Shown: positions 40,351 to 45,303 of the stretch, in pieces | Layout: the number at the start of each line of letters is the position of its first letter | How positions within the stretch are numbered: the first letter of the stretch is position 1 | DNA from: Lactonifactor sp. BIOML-A5 | Lineage (GTDB): Bacteria; Bacillota; Clostridia; Lachnospirales; Lachnospiraceae | Assembly (NCBI RefSeq): GCF_009677585.1 | Contig: NZ_WKYV01000035.1 | Location: 1 to 45,303, forward strand | Direction: 5' to 3' | DNA length: 45,303 bases | Translations under genes and position numbers: made by a program | The notes under the pieces: model-generated | What the model was told of the DNA's origin: nothing | Seen by the model: only the letters and a program-made list of their open reading frames with translations | The model's database searches: none

Positions 40351-41619
40351 ATGAACGAGATTTATATGACCAACGAAGCGTCCGGCATTTCCATGTCAGA
40401 GGTAGAACAATGCATGGAACAATTGCTGGAACAATATCCGGACTTGAAAAAAGTCCTGATAATTCCCCCTGACTTTACCCGCTGTTATTCTTATGCCGGG
40501 GAAATCACCCAGGTTCTCTATAAAAAGCTGTCCCCAACAGCCACTGTACACGTTATGCCGGCACTGGGAACTCATATGGCCATGGACGCTGGGGAAAAAG
40601 AAAAGATGTTCGCGGGTGTCGTGCCAGAAGAAGCATTTCTGGTACATCACTGGCAGACAGATACCATCTCCATCGGCCAGGTTCCACGGGAAGTGATTGA
40701 GGAGATCTCAGAGGGCCTGTATTCTACGGATATTGAAGTAGAGGTCAACGAAAAGTTAATTAACGGAGGGTATGACCTGATATTATCCATCGGGCAGGTA
40801 GTTCCCCATGAGGTTGTAGGAATGGCCAACTACAGCAAAAATATCTTTGTAGGTGTGGGCGGACGCCAGATGATCAATAAATCCCATATGTTAAGTGCCA
40901 TCTGCGGGATGGAGAAAGCCCTGGGCGTAGCCGACTCCCCGGCCCGGAAAGTATTTGACTATGCGCAGCAGCATTTTCTGGACGGAAAACTGCCTCTTGT
41001 TTATATTCAGACAGTAACCACCCTGAAAGACGATCAGGTAACCTTAAACGGCCTCTACGCAGGCCCCTCCCGAAAGCCCTTTGAACATGCGGTAGAGCTC
41101 TCCGGCCGGCTGAATATCTGCCATGTAGAGCGCCGGGCGAAAAAGCTTGTAACTTATCTGGATCCTTACGAGCTGAAAACCACCTGGGTGGGCAATAAGG
41201 GCGTATACCGCACCCGTATGGCTGTGGCCGACGGAGGGGAGCTCATTATTCTGGCACCCGGAGTAAAAGCTTTTGGTGAAAATGAAGAAATGGATCGCAT
41301 GACCAGAACCTATGGGTATAAGGGCCGCGACTATGTCCTGAAGCTTTTCAATGAAGGTGCTTTTGAAAACAGGATCATGGCAGCTGCCCATCTGATTCAG
41401 GGTTCTTCCGACGGACGTTTTACTATCACTTACTGTACCCGTCCTGAAAACCTGTCCAAAGAGGATATTAATACTGTGGGCTATGAGTGGATGGACTATG
41501 AAGAGGCGGCCGCCCTTTATAATCCTCACACTTTGAAAGAAGGATGGAATACCCTGGAAAATGGAGAAGAAATTTATTTTGTTAAAACTCCTGCCCTGGG
41601 ATTGTGGAAAGTAGACTGA
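40351..41619 (+). CDS. LarA-family nickel-dependent hydroxyacid epimerase/racemase (422 aa)
   Basis: Homologue of lactate racemase LarA, which uses a nickel-pincer nucleotide. The four active residues can be placed with the right spacing: His100 (VHHW), His153 (VVPHEVVG), Lys163 (YSKNIF) and His179 (NKSHM), matching the 10- and 16-residue steps of LarA His174-Lys184-His200. Family studies have described D-gluconate 2-epimerases (gluconate/mannonate) in this superfamily. Sitting last in an operon with uxuA, and near gluconate-type transport, it is best read as a gluconate 2-epimerase rather than a lactate racemase (inference). The cofactor genes larB, larC and larE are not in the window. GGAGG lies 5-6 nt before the ATG. 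Confidence 0.85.
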   Translation: MNEIYMTNEASGISMSEVEQCMEQLLEQYPDLKKVLIIPPDFTRCYSYAGEITQVLYKKLSPTATVHVMPALGTHMAMDAGEKEKMFAGVVPEEAFLVHHWQTDTISIGQVPREVIEEISEGLYSTDIEVEVNEKLINGGYDLILSIGQVVPHEVVGMANYSKNIFVGVGGRQMINKSHMLSAICGMEKALGVADSPARKVFDYAQQHFLDGKLPLVYIQTVTTLKDDQVTLNGLYAGPSRKPFEHAVELSGRLNICHVERRAKKLVTYLDPYELKTTWVGNKGVYRTRMAVADGGELIILAPGVKAFGENEEMDRMTRTYGYKGRDYVLKLFNEGAFENRIMAAAHLIQGSSDGRFTITYCTRPENLSKEDINTVGYEWMDYEEAAALYNPHTLKEGWNTLENGEEIYFVKTPALGLWKVD

Positions 41620-41647
41620 TGCTTTCTGACTTTCGGGGATGTTAGAT

Positions 41648-41695
41648 ACAGGACCCAAAGAGCTGCCTCCTGGCACACAGCTCTTTGGGTCCTGT
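41648..41695. terminator. Bidirectional terminator after the uxu operon
   Basis: A perfect stem of about 18 bp (ACAGGACCCAAAGAGCTG with CAGCTCTTTGGGTCCTGT) is followed by TTATTTATT. It separates converging transcripts. Confidence 0.88.
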
Positions 41696-41713
41696 TATTT
41701 ATTCTAATCACTT

Positions 41714-43132
41714 TTATTCTGCTTCTGCCTCTTCCTGTATGCCTGCCTCTGGTGTAAATTTTCCTAAAAATCCCCACAGAATAACTAGAATCAAAGATGC
41801 CCACGCGGAGAATACAAAGGGAAAATACGACCAGGCAGATATGCCAAGAGAAGATACCACCAGCAGCGTCCCGCCGCTCCATGGGCACATTCCTCCCATA
41901 TAGGCCGCTCCCTCGTCTATAGCCCTGGACAGATTGATAATATCTAGATTTCTCTTTTTATACGCATTCATGTACATTCTTCCGTTCAAAATCATGGACA
42001 CATACACACTGGAGCTAAGAAATACACCAAGCATGGAGGTAACTACCGTACAGGCAATCAGGGAGCCGGTTCCTTTGATAATCAACAGCAGCTTATCCAT
42101 GATAGCATCCAGAATCCCAATCCGTTCCAGAATTCCCGCAAAAGTAAATGCGGCAAATAAAAGAAGAACCAGCCCTGCAATGCTCATGGCACCTCCTCTT
42201 GTCAGAAGGCTGTCTATGACTTCATTTCCAGTCTCTGATACATAACCGTTCCACACAATCCCTGACAATTCCTGAAAGGTTTTTCCCTGGAAGATAACGG
42301 CCTCTCCCATGCCTATGCCGATTCCAATGACAAGTGCTGGAAGAATTGGAAATTTCAAAATTGCCATAACGAATACAAATACAATTGGTGCCAACAGCAG
42401 TATATTAAAGTGAAAAGCGCTGTTCAGGCCTTCCATCAGCTGTGTTACCGCACTGGTATCCGCACCTCCCGGGGAGTATTTGAATCCCACTGCCAGAAAG
42501 ACAAGGGAACCGATCACTGCCCCCAGGCCCGAGGTGGGAATCATATGGGTAAACAACCGGATAATATTCTGCCCCGTGGACGCTGCTGCCAGGTTAGGCG
42601 TATCTGACAGGGGGGACCACTTATCTCCCAGAAAGCAACCGGATACTACGGCTCCTGCTGTAAGATACATGGGAATCCCCAGTCCGGTTCCAATTCCCCC
42701 CATGGCAAGGCCCAGGGATGTAACTATCGCCCAGCTGGAGCCTGTGGCAATGGACGAAATAGCTGTGATTACCATAGCGGCAAACAAAAAGATCGAAGGA
42801 TGTATGATTTTCAGTCCCATATAGATAAGATATGGAATCGTACCGCTGGCAATCCAGGAGGCACTCACAAAGCCTACCAGCATTAAAAAATATAAAGCGG
42901 GCATGGCTGTCTTTACAACATTCAAAACATTGCTGAACATGTCCTCCCAGCTGTGTCCTAATACCACACCGTACACCGCACATATGACAGCACAGTAAAG
43001 TATTCCCATGGCTGTGGGGATCTTGGCAATCATCGCTCCCCACACCATGATTATTACGATTATAAGCAGCAGGAGCACTGCCTCAGCAAACTTTACTTTT
43101 CTGGGTTCTCTTTTTCTTTTCTCCCTGTTCAA
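41714..43132 (-). CDS. NhaC-family Na+/H+ antiporter or amino-acid antiporter (472 aa)
   Basis: A polytopic membrane transporter of about 12 helices. The NhaC hallmark GDKWSPLSDTPNLAAAS is present near residue 170, with SYFLSSSVYVSM-like and DEGAAYMGGMCPWSGGT segments in the second half. Beyond Na+/H+ exchange, NhaC relatives carry lysine, tyrosine or malate/lactate. Start is TTG 43132 with GGAGG 7 nt upstream. It follows the ornithine cyclodeaminase-family gene by 32 bp, so an organic (amino or imino acid) substrate is more likely than sodium homeostasis. This is inferred from context. Confidence 0.88.
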   Translation of the reverse strand: MNREKRKREPRKVKFAEAVLLLLIIVIIMVWGAMIAKIPTAMGILYCAVICAVYGVVLGHSWEDMFSNVLNVVKTAMPALYFLMLVGFVSASWIASGTIPYLIYMGLKIIHPSIFLFAAMVITAISSIATGSSWAIVTSLGLAMGGIGTGLGIPMYLTAGAVVSGCFLGDKWSPLSDTPNLAAASTGQNIIRLFTHMIPTSGLGAVIGSLVFLAVGFKYSPGGADTSAVTQLMEGLNSAFHFNILLLAPIVFVFVMAILKFPILPALVIGIGIGMGEAVIFQGKTFQELSGIVWNGYVSETGNEVIDSLLTRGGAMSIAGLVLLLFAAFTFAGILERIGILDAIMDKLLLIIKGTGSLIACTVVTSMLGVFLSSSVYVSMILNGRMYMNAYKKRNLDIINLSRAIDEGAAYMGGMCPWSGGTLLVVSSLGISAWSYFPFVFSAWASLILVILWGFLGKFTPEAGIQEEAEAE

Positions 43133-43164
43133 TTCCGGACCTCCTTTACATGTGATATGGGTGA

Positions 43165-44151
43165 TTAAAACTCTTTTTCCATTAAAGGAAGCATAATGCC
43201 CGCTCCTTTATCCCTGGCCCTTTCGTATATATACTGGCCCAGGGAAATATCTTCACATGCAATGCCGATATTAAATGCAAGGATCCTTTCCTCATCGTTC
43301 TCTCTGCCTGGCTTGCCCTTTACAATCTCCCCCAGTTCCCCGTAGAATTCCGGGAGGCCGCCCTCAAACGCACCTGTGGTGGCATATTGTGAAGTCTGGC
43401 CAAGATCATCCGTGATTACCTTATCTGCACCGTGAAGCAGTTCCTTCGGCCAGGCTCTGCCGGCTTCCAGTCCTCCCCCAAGCATCCCCGGCTTCAGGGC
43501 ATCTGTGGGAATAAATGGCCTGGATACTTTCTGTGTCGCGGTAAATATGATATCTACCTCTCTCACTGCTTCTTCCACACTTGAACAGGGAAGCACTTCC
43601 ATATTCAGCTCTTTTCCCAGGGTATCCGCATAAACCTTTGCCGCCTGAGGAGAGATATCATAGACCCGGCATACCTCCAGAGAAGGCATTACATGTTTGA
43701 TGGCCCGTAGATGCATCTTGCCCTGAACGCCTGCCCCTATGATTGCAATTCCTCTGGAATCTGCCTTGGCACAATGCCTTACAGTGACAGCAGTTACCGC
43801 TGCTGTCCGAACTCCGGTGATCCATCTGCAGTCCATGATGCACAATGGAACCCCTGTATCCGGGCAGTTCATGATCTGAAGCCCCAGAATCTGAGGAAGG
43901 CCCTTCTCCCTGTTATCCGGATAACCGCTCACCCACTTAATCCCACAGGCATCCATCTGTTTCAGATATACCGGCATTTCATGGATAAACGCGTTCTCTC
44001 TGGAATGGATACCTCTTTTCGGGGGATTCTCAATGGTTTTATCCGCCTGCTCTATGAGTGCCAGCTCTACTCTATGAATAATCTCCTCCCAGCCGATGCC
44101 AAGCCCCATAATATCTTCCTGTGACAAATAAAGTAACTCCACTTTCTGCAT
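43165..44151 (-). CDS. Ornithine cyclodeaminase / mu-crystallin family enzyme (328 aa)
   Basis: An NAD(P)-dependent enzyme with the family's N-terminal substrate domain (YLSQEDIMGLGIGWEEIIHRVE; CGIKWVSGYPDN) and Rossmann core (AIIGAGVQGKMHLRAI, residues ~135-150). C-terminal motifs DDLGQTSQYATTGAFEGG and NIGIACEDISLGQYIYERA are also typical. The family includes ornithine cyclodeaminase, ketimine reductases and alanine dehydrogenases, so the substrate is uncertain. ATG 44151 is chosen because AAAGGAGG lies 7-8 nt upstream; an open frame extends 17 codons further without a ribosome site. It is co-transcribed with an NhaC-type transporter and preceded by a GntR regulator. Confidence 0.88.
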   Translation of the reverse strand: MQKVELLYLSQEDIMGLGIGWEEIIHRVELALIEQADKTIENPPKRGIHSRENAFIHEMPVYLKQMDACGIKWVSGYPDNREKGLPQILGLQIMNCPDTGVPLCIMDCRWITGVRTAAVTAVTVRHCAKADSRGIAIIGAGVQGKMHLRAIKHVMPSLEVCRVYDISPQAAKVYADTLGKELNMEVLPCSSVEEAVREVDIIFTATQKVSRPFIPTDALKPGMLGGGLEAGRAWPKELLHGADKVITDDLGQTSQYATTGAFEGGLPEFYGELGEIVKGKPGRENDEERILAFNIGIACEDISLGQYIYERARDKGAGIMLPLMEKEF

Positions 44152-44272
44152 AAAAAATTCCTCCTTTTTCATCAATGTTCGCCGCGGCCTGAAACGGCAC
44201 ACTTTACTAAGGCCTCACCGGAGATACACTCCCCCTGCCAAGCGTGCGCTGACACAGAGACAGCCTCTCCGA

Positions 44273-44288
44273 AATTTATTGATAAATT
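44273..44288. promoter_or_regulatory. AT-rich inverted repeat upstream of the cyclodeaminase gene
   Basis: AATTTAT-TG-ATAAATT is a perfect inverted repeat about 120 bp before the start codon. It is a possible regulator site. No convincing -35/-10 pair was found near it. Confidence 0.35.
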
Positions 44289-44389
44289 AGAGGATATGAG
44301 GTATAATAATAAATGGTCGAGGCGTGATTTTCTATCATTTTCAACAGTTGCAGCTGTTTTGATAGGGAATCATGCTTTTTATTATCTAC

Positions 44390-45040
44390 TTACATATCCT
44401 TCAAATTTAACCCCTGATAGGTATGCTCCAGATGCTGATGCATACATGTTATACAGCGTTTGGCATCTCTCTCTTTTAATGCCTGGATAATCTCCCGGTG
44501 CTCTTTATAGGCGGCAGAGTCCTCAATATTTGTTTCAATAAAACGATCGTAGAAGATTAGATACAGATTACTCTTTGTCGTCAGCTCAGAGATGTACTTT
44601 TCCAGATACCGGTTGCCGGAAGCCTGCCCTATGATTGTATGAAAATCATAATTTACTTTATTAAAAGCCAGCAGATCTCTGTCAACATGTGTCCTTGCTT
44701 CCTCCTCCAGGCACTTCTCCAAAAGCTCAATCTCCCATCCTTGTATATGCTGGCTGGCCAGGGCAATTGACTGTGTCTCTATTAACATCTTGGCCTCAAA
44801 TACTTCCTCAATCTCCTCTGCCGACGGGGAAGATACAAAGGCCCCTTTGTTAGGCACAATATCAATCAGCCCCTCGTAGGAAAGCTGCTTTAACGCCGCC
44901 CTGATAGGAGTTCTGCTCACACCCAGTTCCCTTGCCAAATCCATTTCTACAATCTTTGTGTTAGGAAAGAGCTTCTTATTAGTAATCGCTTCCCGAAGAT
45001 ATTCATATACCTGACTCTCTGTTCCATTCAGTGTATCCAT
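44390..45040 (-). CDS. GntR-family regulator, FCD type (216 aa)
   Basis: Winged HTH at residues ~8-70 (SQVYEYLREAITNKKLFPNTK, ELGVSRTPIRAALKQLSYEGLIDIVPNKGAFVS) followed by the FCD ligand domain (EVFEAKMLIETQSIALAS; FNKVNYDFHTIIGQASGN; YKEHREIIQALKERD), whose Asp/His residues normally bind a metal and a carboxylate. ATG 45040 is chosen because GGAGG lies 7 nt upstream; the ATG seven codons earlier precedes that site. It lies upstream of the cyclodeaminase/NhaC operon in the same direction and probably controls it. Its own promoter has a perfect 20-bp palindrome. Confidence 0.9.
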   Translation of the reverse strand: MDTLNGTESQVYEYLREAITNKKLFPNTKIVEMDLARELGVSRTPIRAALKQLSYEGLIDIVPNKGAFVSSPSAEEIEEVFEAKMLIETQSIALASQHIQGWEIELLEKCLEEEARTHVDRDLLAFNKVNYDFHTIIGQASGNRYLEKYISELTTKSNLYLIFYDRFIETNIEDSAAYKEHREIIQALKERDAKRCITCMHQHLEHTYQGLNLKDM

Positions 45041-45065
45041 CTCTGCTCCTCCTTTCTTCACTGTG

Positions 45066-45085
45066 AGTATACAATATTGTATACT
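45066..45085. promoter_or_regulatory. Palindromic operator at the GntR gene promoter
   Basis: AGTATACAATATTGTATACT is a perfect 20-bp palindrome covering the -10 box. The half-site TTGTATACT repeats at 45089-45097 in the spacer, giving one and a half sites. Autorepression is likely. Confidence 0.75.
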
Positions 45086-45103
45086 GTTTTGTATACTGGT
45101 AAA
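45076..45103 (-). promoter_or_regulatory. Promoter of the GntR gene
   Basis: Minus strand: TTTACC (45098-45103), 16-nt spacer, TACAAT (45076-45081). The -10 lies inside the palindrome. Confidence 0.6.
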
Positions 45104-45303
45104 TCTGCCAATCTTTTATTGTGCATTTTGTATATTATTCCGGATTTATCCGTTATTTTTTTCACATATCATCCAACATAATACAAAAATCCCCCGGAGC
45201 CTCAGCTGCCTTTTCATATGAAAAAAGGGGCTGTCGGTTAATATCGATTTTTGCCCCCTTACATACAAGGAAGAGACAATCCCATAGTATTCGGGCTTTT
45301 TCA

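Noticed and set aside
44296..44490. Plus-strand frame starting MRYNNKWSRRDFLSFS that resembles a twin-arginine signal peptide
   Set aside because: It overlaps the end of the well-supported GntR gene in antisense, has no clear ribosome site, and the part after the signal-like start is the shadow of the GntR coding sequence.
45190..45303. Weak hairpins near the right edge (around CTTTTCATATGAAAA and the final TTTTT)
   Set aside because: Stems are short and interrupted, and the flanking gene they might serve lies outside the window.

Overview
The window looks like a chromosomal segment from a low-to-mid GC Firmicute, most likely of the class Clostridia (Lachnospiraceae-like). The reasons are strong AGGAGG-type ribosome binding sites with frequent TTG/GTG starts, a DUF1836 protein, a Pit/DUF47 phosphate pair, a ChvE-type sugar ABC transporter, a UxuA/UxuB hexuronate operon and a Firmicute-style PcrA. 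The genus cannot be fixed from sequence reading alone. No rRNA, tRNA, CRISPR array or complete insertion sequence was seen.

Positions 1-8,200 are visibly more AT-rich than the rest and hold a minus-strand defence island: XRE regulator, unrecognised helical protein (376 aa), overlapping zinc-ribbon miniprotein (68 aa), a 1258-aa McrB-type GTPase with an EVE-like domain and a second PUA/EVE-like module inserted inside its AAA+ core, then McrC nuclease. The operon has an identifiable promoter (7805-7833) whose spacer holds a perfect inverted repeat, so it is probably autoregulated. It is flanked by a second XRE gene, a truncated lipoprotein, a possible decayed reading frame (850-1010) and a broken SymE-like toxin gene (7889-8020).

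Positions 8,550-12,550 are housekeeping: RlmD-type rRNA methyltransferase, a small acidic membrane protein and PcrA helicase.

Positions 12,700-22,520 form a sugar-uptake regulon. A very unusual LacI-type regulator carries a second, ABC-type solute-binding module fused to its C-terminus. Next come a ChvE/GguA/GguB-type transporter, a DUF4432 aldose-epimerase-like protein, a DUF1836 regulator and a UroD/MtaA-superfamily protein. Three of these promoters carry the same LacI-type operator (TCATGAAACGTTTCATGA or variants) just downstream of the -10 box, which ties the UroD-like protein to the sugar transporter.

Positions 22,500-28,350 hold an IclR - phosphatidyltransferase - phospholipase-D operon, a divergent KDPG aldolase with a C-terminal glyoxalase-like domain, and a Pit phosphate transporter with its DUF47 partner.

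Positions 28,400-41,700 are an aldonate/hexuronate catabolic cluster: KduD-like dehydrogenase, two IlvD/Edd-family dehydratases, a GntP-type transporter, two GntR/FCD regulators, a zinc dehydrogenase, UxuA, UxuB and a LarA-family nickel-dependent epimerase. A shared operator, GACGTCATACGTC, links the first dehydratase, the GntP operon and the divergent GntR/uxu intergenic region. Everything drains towards 2-keto-3-deoxygluconate. Eda is present in the window but no KDG kinase is. The LarA homologue next to UxuA suggests a gluconate-to-mannonate bridge.

Positions 41,700-45,303 hold an NhaC-family transporter, an ornithine cyclodeaminase-family enzyme and a GntR/FCD regulator with a perfect 20-bp palindrome on its own promoter.
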